Part shown: positions 53,131-60,060 of the stretch, in pieces
Layout: every line of letters starts with the position of its first letter
Numbering within the stretch: the stretch's first letter is position 1
Assembly: GCA_947500555.1 (NCBI GenBank)
Contig: CANMSE010000002.1
Span: forward strand, 372,001 to 436,000
Direction: 5' to 3'
Source of the DNA: an uncultured Fulvivirga sp.
Lineage (GTDB): Bacteria > Bacteroidota > Bacteroidia > Cytophagales > Cyclobacteriaceae
Length of the DNA: 64,000 nucleotides
Position numbers and translations under genes: made by a program
Notes under the pieces: generated by a model
Told to the model about the DNA's origin: nothing
The model's input: only the letters and a program-made list of their open reading frames with translations
The model's database searches: none

Positions 53131-53862
53131 ATGGGATTAACTTTTTGTGGGATCGTAGTTGACCAACTACCTAATTTTGACGGCACCAAGGAAGCAGATC
53201 CTAACAAGCTCAAAACGAAATTTCTCAAGAGGAAACTTGATAGTCTCAGTCCTAATAAACTATCAATTAGTTTCAAAAACAATTGTACGATCATTTTACT
53301 TGATATGATATTCTATAAGAATATCAGCGAAGAAAAAGAACTCACCGATTTAGAGAAAGATCTAAACTCGTTATTTCCACATTCAAGAATACTCATCATG
53401 GTCATTAATGATACTGCTGATTTCACTGGATTCAGTCTAATTGAAGATGGTAAAAAGGTTAGAACAAAGGCTGTCGTAAAGGGAGAGAGATTCTTGGACT
53501 ATGGGGAAATATTTTCAAAAGAGATTGAACTCTACGGTGAGTATATGAAATCTTTAAGAAGTAATACAAGTGTATACGAGCATCTTGAAAACCTATATTC
53601 TCAATACAACGAATCTGAGAAGAAGAAGGCATATTTAATGACAAGGGATAACAAATACAACCGTCTTAAACTTGAGAACAACTTCAACTATACCAATGGA
53701 TCATTAGACCAATTCTTAATTGAGCAAGAATTTCAAAAGATTCTTAAATGTGATTTTTTTGATCTTGAGCAATATGATTTTATAGAATTTGAAAGAAAGA
53801 AATTGAACTTCAAGAAAGACTCACTTTATGAGTTTTTAGTACTTACTAATGACAATTTGTAA
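53131..53862 (+). CDS. cassette 5: soluble protein of unknown function
   Basis: A 243-residue protein with no signal or membrane segment. The middle holds NSLFPHSRILIMVINDTADFTGFSLIEDGKKVRTKAV; the C-terminal half is Glu/Lys/Phe-rich and helical. No family recognised. It starts 34 bp after the core GTTAGCAGT. Confidence 0.65.
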   Translation: MGLTFCGIVVDQLPNFDGTKEADPNKLKTKFLKRKLDSLSPNKLSISFKNNCTIILLDMIFYKNISEEKELTDLEKDLNSLFPHSRILIMVINDTADFTGFSLIEDGKKVRTKAVVKGERFLDYGEIFSKEIELYGEYMKSLRSNTSVYEHLENLYSQYNESEKKKAYLMTRDNKYNRLKLENNFNYTNGSLDQFLIEQEFQKILKCDFFDLEQYDFIEFERKKLNFKKDSLYEFLVLTNDNL

Positions 53863-53863
53863 A

Positions 53864-54102
53864 ACTGCTAACATTCGATATAGCGTATGGCCTTACTTTG
53901 CAACCTGCAAAGTGACTGCTAAACATCCCGCTCATCTGCCGCCAAGAAATTGAAGTGCTTTCTACAATCTCCTGCTCGTGGGAGTTTCTATCTGTGATAG
54001 CGCAGTGCCTATCAGATACTTTGAATGCACCGGCAGATAAGCTACTTTTATCGCTATCAATAAAGCTCGGAGGCCACAGCGCCATATCTGGGCGTTACCA
54101 GC
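53864..54102 (+). repeat. attC-like site 5 (family B)
   Basis: Opens with ACTGCTAAC (complement of GTTAGCAGT at the start of cassette 5) and closes at GGGCGTTACCAGC. GATATAGCGTATGGCCT pairs with AGGCCACAGCGCCATATC. About 239 bp. It is similar to the truncated attC 7. A 79-residue antisense frame here is only a reading of the repeat. Confidence 0.8.
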
Positions 54103-54111
54103 AATATCTGC

Positions 54112-54639
54112 ATGACTCAAGAGCAACTTCCAATTTCTGAAATTGTCAACTCCAAATGGTATGTTGAGATAAAGGACAGAATAACTGGCTTCTGCAAATT
54201 CATTGAATCCGAGTCAGCATTAACTGGATCAACTTATCTCATCAAACTGAGAGAACACCTTGAACTGTTGTATCAGGCTGGAGGCAATTTGGACTGGGTC
54301 GATTTGAAATCCAACGTAGATTTTGATTTGTTTATTGACGATAAGGAATATCGGAAACTTCTGAATATACATGGTGTTTGGGAGGCTAAAATTTCTGCCT
54401 ACAATTCGAATCGAGACGAGTGGATTCCTAAAGCTAGACCATCTACATTTTTCCCAACTCATTGGACTAATGAACAATTAGTACTGAAAATTCAAGAAGC
54501 GTTTAAAACCAAAACATGTATCAATAAAACCAAGTACATTGGAATAACTTCATGCAATATTGAAGTGGTATTCATTTTAAAAGACCAGAAGATTAGATCT
54601 ATTTATCCACTATACACGAACACACAACAAGTGCTATGA
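54112..54639 (+). CDS. cassette 6: soluble protein, possibly a rearranged cassette
   Basis: A 175-residue protein without signal. The C-terminal half reads RPSTFFPTHWTNEQLVLKIQEAF... IEVVFILKDQKIRSIYPLY, which loosely resembles EndoU/BECR-type nuclease or toxin ends; this is a weak hint, not a family call. The frame runs 11 bases past the AAC into its downstream repeat. The cassette's 5' core (GTTACCAGC) is not complemented by its own attC start (ACACAAC), unlike all other cassettes. Confidence 0.65.
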   Translation: MTQEQLPISEIVNSKWYVEIKDRITGFCKFIESESALTGSTYLIKLREHLELLYQAGGNLDWVDLKSNVDFDLFIDDKEYRKLLNIHGVWEAKISAYNSNRDEWIPKARPSTFFPTHWTNEQLVLKIQEAFKTKTCINKTKYIGITSCNIEVVFILKDQKIRSIYPLYTNTQQVL

Positions 54640-54786
54640 ATGAATGGGGTTTCATTGGTCAGAACATTTTCGTGGGGATTGGAAAGTCCGCCACAAGTTT
54701 TAAATTTAAATCAAGACGTGGCTATCTGCGAGAGGAAAGGTTAGAGCTTTCTAACCCCCACTCATCATAGCTGGTCGTTATCTCTC
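54622..54786 (+). repeat. attC-like site 6 (family A)
   Basis: Starts ACACAAC and ends GGTCGTTATCTCTC. From GTGCTATGAATGAATGG onward it is nearly identical to attC 4, including the GTGGGGATTGGAAAG / CTTTCTAACCCCCAC stem. Its opening does not match the start of its own cassette. Confidence 0.85.
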
Positions 54787-54788
54787 AT

Positions 54789-55460
54789 ATGCGCAATCTC
54801 ATTGTCATACTGCTTCTAGCTCCAACTCTTGCTTTTTCGCAAGGCAACTTTGACAACTACTCCATAACTGACGATAGTGATACAACATTCTACTTTCAGT
54901 TCATGGATGAGATCATATCAACTTTTGAACTAACAAGCATATTGGATAAACAGGATGATTTCGTCTTTAGAAACTGGGGACCTTCTAGCTTGTTGGAGAT
55001 CACACGAACTGACAACAACGTTGCTGGAACAATTTCCTATTTCGTTATGGAATCAGGTAAGAAGAAACGCGTATTTGTCAAGACTTATAAACTCCCAAAG
55101 CAAACTTCTGAAAAGCTCCATGACTATGTGATTGGAAGTGAAGCATATCAACTACCGAGTAGTAACTCGATTGAAAATTGGGTCAACGGATTTGACGGGA
55201 TAACCTTTATTTACGAAACTAAGAACCGAAACGAAATCTCTTTTAAGCAATATTGGACGCCCTCAGCACAAGAAGGTATTCCCGAAGCTCTAACACTAAT
55301 TGAATTCAACGACAGAATTGAAGAACTTGGAGAGTTCGGCCAATTTGCTTCTGATTTCGCCCGAGAAAATCCTTTCGATTCTTATATGTACTACGGAACT
55401 TCCTACTCAATTATCGATCTTAACAAGAAAGGTAAGAAGAGGAAGAAGAACGAGAGATAA
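54789..55460 (+). CDS. cassette 7: exported protein of unknown function
   Basis: A 223-residue protein with signal peptide (LIVILLLAPTLAFSQ). The mature portion is acidic with aromatic-rich stretches (ENWVNGFDGITFIYETKNRN) and a lysine-rich C-terminus (KGKKRKKNER). No named family. It starts 12 bp after the core; its stop TAA lies inside the GAGAGATAAC hairpin start, so gene and site overlap by design. Confidence 0.65.
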   Translation: MRNLIVILLLAPTLAFSQGNFDNYSITDDSDTTFYFQFMDEIISTFELTSILDKQDDFVFRNWGPSSLLEITRTDNNVAGTISYFVMESGKKKRVFVKTYKLPKQTSEKLHDYVIGSEAYQLPSSNSIENWVNGFDGITFIYETKNRNEISFKQYWTPSAQEGIPEALTLIEFNDRIEELGEFGQFASDFARENPFDSYMYYGTSYSIIDLNKKGKKRKKNER

Positions 55461-55590
55461 CAAACGATATGGTCGCATGGCCTTACTTAGCCATCTGCTA
55501 AGTGCCTGCAAAACTTCCCGCTTATCTGCCGCCAGGAAGCTGAAGAGCTTTCTACCCTCTCCTGCTTCTGGGATTTCTTGGCTGGCAAGC
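55452..55590 (+). repeat. attC-like site 7, truncated (family B)
   Basis: Opens with GAGAGATAAC (complement of GTTATCTCTC at the start of cassette 7). It follows attC 5 closely for about 110 bp (CGATATGGTCGCATGGCCTT, later CTCTCCTGCTTCTGGGA). It then stops without the closing GTT core, where protease-remnant sequence begins around 55578-55590. Confidence 0.75.
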
Positions 55591-55925
55591 ACAAATTCAA
55601 TTTTTGCATCTTCGCTATCCTGGTGTTGATTGAAACCGCGTGTACCCTCTTTCTTCTAAAGTCCTCATTCAAAATTTCCATTTGCCTCAAAATCCTATCT
55701 TCGGAAAGATTGGTTCCATTTCCGATAGTTTCTCCATTATGCAAAACATGAACGACTACTGGAAGTATGTAAACTGAACTATCCTGCTCATTTGGACTTT
55801 CAATAGGTGGCAATTCATCTTCTGGTTGATTAGGCAAAGGCGATTCGTTATCATCCTGACAGGCTAAAGAAAATAGAGCCAGTAATGCAAAAAAAAACAA
55901 ATTGCTTCAATTTAACCTTCATCAT
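55580..55925 (-). pseudogene. decayed M43 (cytophagalysin-like) metalloprotease, 3' end replaced by the array
   Basis: The N-terminal region of an M43-type lipoprotein protease is recognisable: LPVVVHVLHNGETIGNGTNLSEDRILRQMEILNEDFRRK, then, only after shifting frame near 55652, EGTRGFNQHQDSEDAKIEFVLA. The natural ATG at 55925 or 55922 begins MKVKLKQFV, but a nine-T run upstream of ALLALFSLAC breaks its frame to the lipobox. The catalytic HExxHxxGxxH region is absent, since the frame runs straight into the truncated attC. Two frameshifts plus loss of the catalytic part make this a remnant. Insertion of the array followed by decay, or the reverse, explains it. Confidence 0.75.
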
Positions 55926-55993
55926 TTTAGTCTTTCATATGTTTTGAGTTTGAAATCTAATTGATCTATTTTCAGGCGCTTTTTCTCCGATAC

Positions 55994-56773
55994 CTACGCC
56001 ACATTTTTGGTTGGCTTATTGAGATCCTTGAATGCTAGCATTTCACCTATTCGATTCGAATCTCCAAGTTGAAAACCATTTTCTCCTTTGAAATCCTTTG
56101 GATTCCGAAATGTCCCAAACAGCAAATCATAAAATGGAAAATCAGAATAGTTGTACTTGTGAACACCTTTTTCATGATGCACTGCATGCTGTTCAGGCCG
56201 CTGAATCAAGTAACCAAGCCATTGCGGTGTATTGATGTTGGCATGCTGAAAAATGCTAAGGAAATTCAAAGAGAGAATAATAACGGTAATAGCCTTGACC
56301 GATACTCCCATAATCAAGGCAAATACAATGCTTCCAAGCAAAGTGAAAGCAATCATGTCCATTGGACTGAAATAGAAGGTACTTGGAATGTCTATTCTTT
56401 CAGAACTGTGGTGCATTTGATGAAATACCCGCCAGAGCGTATCAGAACTGTGCATACTCCTGTGCCACACATAAATAAATAATTGGTAGGTAAGTAACCC
56501 CACTGGTATTTGGGCAATAAGTGGCCAATTGGATAAGTCTACCAATTGATAAGAGACTAAAAAACCATCTGTCAAAATGGGCAGGTAAGAACTCAAAAAG
56601 AAAAACACAAAAAAGCTAAGGATCCCTCTAATGAGAGCGTATTTGACCTTAGGTAAGTGAGTGTTTCTTGGAAATATTGATTCCCAGAAAAACAAGCCAG
56701 CAAACATGGCGATCACCACTAATGAAACGGGATCAAGCAGTAATTGTAAAGGTGTTGGAAAGTCCATAATCAA
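55994..56773 (-). CDS. sterol desaturase / fatty acid hydroxylase superfamily protein
   Basis: A 259-residue integral membrane protein with four to five hydrophobic segments. The di-iron histidine boxes are HRSMH, HQMHH and HAVHH, as in membrane-bound hydroxylases and desaturases. It probably hydroxylates a membrane lipid. It is divergent from a TetR gene with two TetR-like operators between, so it is almost certainly that regulator's target. Substrate unknown. Confidence 0.9.
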   Translation of the reverse strand: MIMDFPTPLQLLLDPVSLVVIAMFAGLFFWESIFPRNTHLPKVKYALIRGILSFFVFFFLSSYLPILTDGFLVSYQLVDLSNWPLIAQIPVGLLTYQLFIYVWHRSMHSSDTLWRVFHQMHHSSERIDIPSTFYFSPMDMIAFTLLGSIVFALIMGVSVKAITVIILSLNFLSIFQHANINTPQWLGYLIQRPEQHAVHHEKGVHKYNYSDFPFYDLLFGTFRNPKDFKGENGFQLGDSNRIGEMLAFKDLNKPTKNVA

Positions 56774-56793
56774 ATTGTAGTATTTTTATTTAA

Positions 56794-56807
56794 ACAAACT
56801 AGTTGGT
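56794..56807. promoter_or_regulatory. TetR-type operator copy 1 (ACAAACTAGTTGGT)
   Basis: A near-palindromic 14-bp site centred on ACTAGT, 21 bp upstream of the hydroxylase start. The second copy begins exactly 40 bp further on. Confidence 0.7.
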
Positions 56808-56833
56808 ACAAATATAAAATTAATTTTAATAAA

Positions 56834-56847
56834 ACAAACTAGTTGGT
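56834..56847. promoter_or_regulatory. TetR-type operator copy 2 (ACAAACTAGTTGGT)
   Basis: Identical to copy 1, 23 bp before the TetR start codon. Two identical sites 40 bp apart suggest repression of both divergent promoters. Confidence 0.7.
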
Positions 56848-56869
56848 ATAAATATTATATATTCGTCTT

Positions 56870-57487
56870 ATGGGAAGAGATGGAAAGCCAACACGAGATA
56901 AAATTCTTTCAGAATCCAAAGAGCTTATTTATGAGAATGGGTTTTCTGGAACATCAATTGATTTAATCCTCAGTAAAACAGGTATTACAAAGGGTGCTTT
57001 TTTTTATCATTTCAAAACTAAGGCTCATTTAGCGTTTGTTTTAATGCAAGACTTTGCAGACACTGATTTGAATTTACTTACTGAAATTAAAGACGCAGTA
57101 GCTCACCTTCCTGCACGAGAACGACTTCTTTCATTTATTCAAAGGTTCATAGACATGTTTTCTGGACTAGAAGAACCTCCCAACTGCCTATATGCTTCAG
57201 TGAGCAATGAGCAAAATCAGTATAGTGAAGAGACAAAAGAAATTGTAACGCAAACCATGCTCAAATGGCGACAAACTGTCGAGGAGATGATAAACGAAGT
57301 GATTATCGAAGCTGGAACCAATCAAAAATTAGATAAAGTCGCATTGGCCGACCATTTTAACGTGGTGATGGAAGGAGCTTTCGTACTGTCCAAGGCATTA
57401 AAAGATCCATCCGTTACCGCTAGGCATTTAGTTTTGCTGAAAAATTATTTTGAACTACTCTTTAAGAGCAAACCTGAAGAGGGTTAA
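56870..57487 (+). CDS. TetR/AcrR family transcriptional regulator
   Basis: A 205-residue repressor. The helix-turn-helix is GFSGTSIDLILSKTGITKGAFFYHFKTKAHLA. The C-terminal ligand-binding part has NCLYASVSNEQNQY. It is divergent from the lipid hydroxylase gene with two ACAAACTAGTTGGT boxes between the starts, consistent with self- and target repression lifted by a lipid-like ligand (inference). Confidence 0.93.
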   Translation: MGRDGKPTRDKILSESKELIYENGFSGTSIDLILSKTGITKGAFFYHFKTKAHLAFVLMQDFADTDLNLLTEIKDAVAHLPARERLLSFIQRFIDMFSGLEEPPNCLYASVSNEQNQYSEETKEIVTQTMLKWRQTVEEMINEVIIEAGTNQKLDKVALADHFNVVMEGAFVLSKALKDPSVTARHLVLLKNYFELLFKSKPEEG

Positions 57488-57490
57488 AAA

Positions 57491-57597
57491 TGCTAACAAG
57501 CACTATCCATAAGCTTACTGGTATATTTACAAGGGCTAGCACAATAAGAAACTTTTATAGAAATTTGAAAAGTCCAGCTTACGGATGGTAGTTAGAC
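57491..57597 (+). repeat. solitary attC-like hairpin
   Basis: TGCTAACAAGC at the left and GGTAGTTAGAC at the right resemble the cassette sites (AACA at the left, GG-GTT at the right). ACTATCCATAAGCT pairs with AGCTTACGGATGGTAGTT. Length 107 bp, near classical attC. Possibly an orphan site about 2 kb beyond the array. Confidence 0.5.
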
Positions 57598-57787
57598 ATC
57601 AACAATTGAAGACCATAATTCAATCAATTGCTGATTGGAATCAATTAAGGAAAGAGGCAAATTCGCTTAAGAGCAGTAAAGAAAGTCCATAGGTACGTGC
57701 TATATCTGATTATTAAGGCACACTTCTCCATTCTAGTAAAATTCCTTTACCTATACCCAAACATAATAGTTATTATTCCGTTTATGA
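57598..57787. other. non-coding stretch after the solitary attC-like site
   Basis: Together with the hairpin before it this makes a gene-free gap of about 340 bp. I see no credible frame, RNA gene or terminator in it. Confidence 0.4.
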
Positions 57788-57818
57788 TAGTAATACTTCT
57801 ATAAATGTAGTATTACTA
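57788..57818. promoter_or_regulatory. inverted repeat TAGTAATACT-N11-AGTATTACTA, candidate operator
   Basis: Perfect 10-bp arms with an 11-bp spacer, ending 8 bp before the first ATG of the small protein/LRR pair. Length fits a dimeric repressor site overlapping the promoter or the leader. Confidence 0.5.
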
Positions 57819-57826
57819 CTTAATGA

Positions 57827-58060
57827 ATGACTATGATTTGGATTGTGATTGATGAGAACCCCTGGCCCGATGACTACATTCCTGTATTCGTTAAACCCAA
57901 AGTCGATGCTAATGAGATGATAAATGAATTCGGCTCAATTCGATTATTCGACAATGAAGAAGCCGGGTTGGCTTATGCTAATGAGTTAAAAGAAAAATTT
58001 AATACGAATACCATCAGAGTTTTTTATCAGGAAGGGTATTCTAAAAACATAACATTATGA
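57827..58060 (+). CDS. small acidic protein upstream of the LRR gene
   Basis: A 77-residue soluble protein: IWIVIDENPWPDDYIPVFVKPKVDANEM, with later EEAGLAYANELKEKFNTNTIRV. The pattern (beta-strand, then helix with EELKEKF) looks like a compact alpha/beta domain; no family recognised. An alternative ATG lies two codons downstream. Its TGA overlaps the LRR ATG (ATGA). Confidence 0.6.
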   Translation: MTMIWIVIDENPWPDDYIPVFVKPKVDANEMINEFGSIRLFDNEEAGLAYANELKEKFNTNTIRVFYQEGYSKNITL

Positions 58061-58944
58061 TAATGAAGAGGAATAAGTCTTTGGTCACCTGGTTTATTGG
58101 TATTGTTTCGCTCCTATTTCTAGTATTGAGCCTAACCACAGCTTCAGCACAGCTTTACAAAAGGTATAGTAACCTTCAGGAGGCATTAGAAAATCCTGAT
58201 GATGTTGAATGGTTAGAACTACATGATAAATCATTAAATACCTTCCCGAAAGAGGTCTTCCTCTTTCGTAATTTAAAATACCTGGATCTTTCCAATAGTA
58301 GTATTGAGAAATTGCCAGAAGATATCTTTCAGTTAAAAGAACTTACGTATCTAAATCTATCCGGAACCAAGATTAATTATTTACCTAAGTCTATAACACA
58401 ACTAGGGTCACTCATGTCTATTGAGTTGTCCTATTTACCTGAACTTGATTTAGACAGAACTATCCCGGTTCTTGCCGGAATGAAGTCCTTAAGAACTGTA
58501 AACCTTCAATATGATAATTTGCTAGAATTACCACCTTCTTTCAAGTCATTACAACAAATTGAAGCACTGAATCTGTCTGGCAATCCAATTAGCTCTTTGC
58601 CTGTAGAGTTGGCAGAAATGAGAAGGTTACAGGTTCTATACTTAAACGATGATGATGTGTTTGACATTGACCAAAGTCTTGATGCACTGATCCGTATGAA
58701 AAAGCTTAGAGAGTTACATCTACAAAATGATAACTTGACAATATTACCGGAAAGGATCGCAGAAATTGAAAGCCTTGAATACCTATATATTGGAGAAAAC
58801 AAGCTTGAAAAGCTTCCAATTTCCATTAGGGCTATGAAACGGCTTAAGTACATTGATTTGGAAAGAAATCCAATACCTTCCGTGTACAGAGACCAATTCA
58901 GAAAAGAGCTATCTCCTTCTATTAAAATAAATATTGGTAATTAG
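58057..58944 (+). CDS. exported leucine-rich-repeat protein
   Basis: A 295-residue protein. The signal peptide is VTWFIGIVSLLFLVLSLTTASAQ. Eight to nine LRRs follow, for example LKYLDLSNSSIEKLPEDIFQ, LTYLNLSGTKINYLPKSI and LKYIDLERNPIPSVY. The repeats have the LxxLxLxxNxLxxLP consensus. It probably binds a protein or glycan at the envelope. It overlaps the small acidic protein by 4 bp. The start at ATG 58063 gives a cleaner signal peptide (MKRNKSLVTW). Confidence 0.9.
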   Translation: MIMKRNKSLVTWFIGIVSLLFLVLSLTTASAQLYKRYSNLQEALENPDDVEWLELHDKSLNTFPKEVFLFRNLKYLDLSNSSIEKLPEDIFQLKELTYLNLSGTKINYLPKSITQLGSLMSIELSYLPELDLDRTIPVLAGMKSLRTVNLQYDNLLELPPSFKSLQQIEALNLSGNPISSLPVELAEMRRLQVLYLNDDDVFDIDQSLDALIRMKKLRELHLQNDNLTILPERIAEIESLEYLYIGENKLEKLPISIRAMKRLKYIDLERNPIPSVYRDQFRKELSPSIKINIGN

Positions 58945-58974
58945 TGCAGATTATAATTTAGACAAAGAGCATCA

Positions 58975-60057
58975 ATGAAATTACCCGAAAACGAAATAAA
59001 GTTTTCAAATGGTTCCGTCATGAAGAACAGGTTCATGCTGGCACCATTAACGAACAGACAAAGTCATGAAGATGGTCGATTGTCTGATGAGGAATTTAAC
59101 TGGTTAGTTATGAGAGCAAAAGGGCAGTTCGGTCTTGTTATGACTTGTGCTTCCCATATTCAGGAAATTGGTAAAGGTTTCCCAGGGCAGCTTGGCATCT
59201 TTTCTGATGATCACGTAGCAGGACACCGGAAGTTAGTAACTGAGATTAAAAAATATAATAGCCTTGCCGTAATTCAACTGCATCATGCTGGAATGCGTTC
59301 ACCTTCTGAAATAATTGGAACAGTACCTGTTTGCCCATCTGCTAATGAGAAGACCGGTGCTCGGGCTTTGTCATTAGATGAAGTAGAGCAACTCAAAAAT
59401 GATTTTATTGCTGCCGCAATCAGAGCAAAAGAGTGCGGATACAGTGGTGCAGAAGTACATGGTGCTCATGGTTATATTTTGACACAGTTTCTAAGTCAAG
59501 AAATAAATAATAGAACAGATAAATATGGTGGAAGCCTCACAAATAGAGCTCGATTACTTTTTGAGATAGTTGATGGTATAAGGCAATCATGTGGGTCAGA
59601 CTTTTTGCTTGGTGTAAGGCTATCTCCAGAAAAATTTGGAATGAAGCTTTCTGAGATCAAGGAAGTCAGTCAACAGCTAATAAATAAGGGAAATATCAAT
59701 TTCCTTGACATTTCATTATGGGACTGTTTCAAGCTTCCTGAAGAAGACAAGCATAAAGATCAAAGTTTGCTGAAGCACTTTACGGAGCTGGATTTAAAGA
59801 AGGTATTACTCACCGTAGCAGGTAATATAAGGAGTGCAGAAGATGTTACTAAAGTATTAAATGCCGGGGTTGATTTCGTTACTATTGGCCGATCGGGCAT
59901 TCTTCATCATGACTTTCCTGTTAAAGTAATTGAAGACCCCAGCTTCAAGCCTATTGAAACACCCGTATCCAAGGAGTATTTAAGAAAAGAGGGGTTGAGT
60001 GATGAATTCATCAAATACATGCACAGGTGGCCTGACTTTGTACTTAATGATGAATAG
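58975..60057 (+). CDS. NADH:flavin oxidoreductase of the Old Yellow Enzyme family
   Basis: A 360-residue FMN-dependent TIM-barrel enzyme. The active-site region QLHHAGMRSP, AEVHGAHGYILTQFLSQEINNRTDKYGG (containing the typical proton donor Tyr/His region) and VTIGRSGILHHDF near the end are family signatures. It reduces alpha,beta-unsaturated carbonyls with NAD(P)H; the natural substrate is unknown. It follows the LRR gene by 30 bp. Confidence 0.93.
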   Translation: MKLPENEIKFSNGSVMKNRFMLAPLTNRQSHEDGRLSDEEFNWLVMRAKGQFGLVMTCASHIQEIGKGFPGQLGIFSDDHVAGHRKLVTEIKKYNSLAVIQLHHAGMRSPSEIIGTVPVCPSANEKTGARALSLDEVEQLKNDFIAAAIRAKECGYSGAEVHGAHGYILTQFLSQEINNRTDKYGGSLTNRARLLFEIVDGIRQSCGSDFLLGVRLSPEKFGMKLSEIKEVSQQLINKGNINFLDISLWDCFKLPEEDKHKDQSLLKHFTELDLKKVLLTVAGNIRSAEDVTKVLNAGVDFVTIGRSGILHHDFPVKVIEDPSFKPIETPVSKEYLRKEGLSDEFIKYMHRWPDFVLNDE

Positions 60058-60060
60058 CTA

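Larger units (their letters stand above)
48599..55590 (+). mobile_element. integron-like recombinase plus seven gene cassettes
   Basis: A recombinase and seven consecutive single-gene units, all on the plus strand, are bounded by G^TT core sites at 49779, 50527, 51228, 52010, 53096, 54094 and 54777. For cassettes 1, 2, 3, 4, 5 and 7 the first 9-10 bases after and including the core are the exact reverse complement of the start of the hairpin closing that same cassette. This reflects formation from a circular intermediate, as in integron attC recombination. GG(G/T)CGTT precedes most crossovers and AACA(A/T) follows each hairpin start. Cassette lengths are 748, 701, 782, 1086, 998 and 683 bp, the last being cut short. 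The right end lies in a decayed protease gene. Confidence 0.85.

Noticed and set aside
52959..53162. 67-residue plus-strand frame over attC-like site 4
   Set aside because: It spans the hairpin and the cassette border; the repeat explains its sequence.
53846..54085. 79-residue antisense frame, similar in part to a frame at 55487-55900 (SWRQ, CHH-like ends)
   Set aside because: The similarity comes from attC-like sites 5 and 7 read backward, not from homologous proteins.
55300..55629. 109-residue plus-strand frame overlapping cassette 7 and its attC
   Set aside because: Out of frame with the cassette protein and runs into the repeat; composition is serine/leucine-rich as in shadows.
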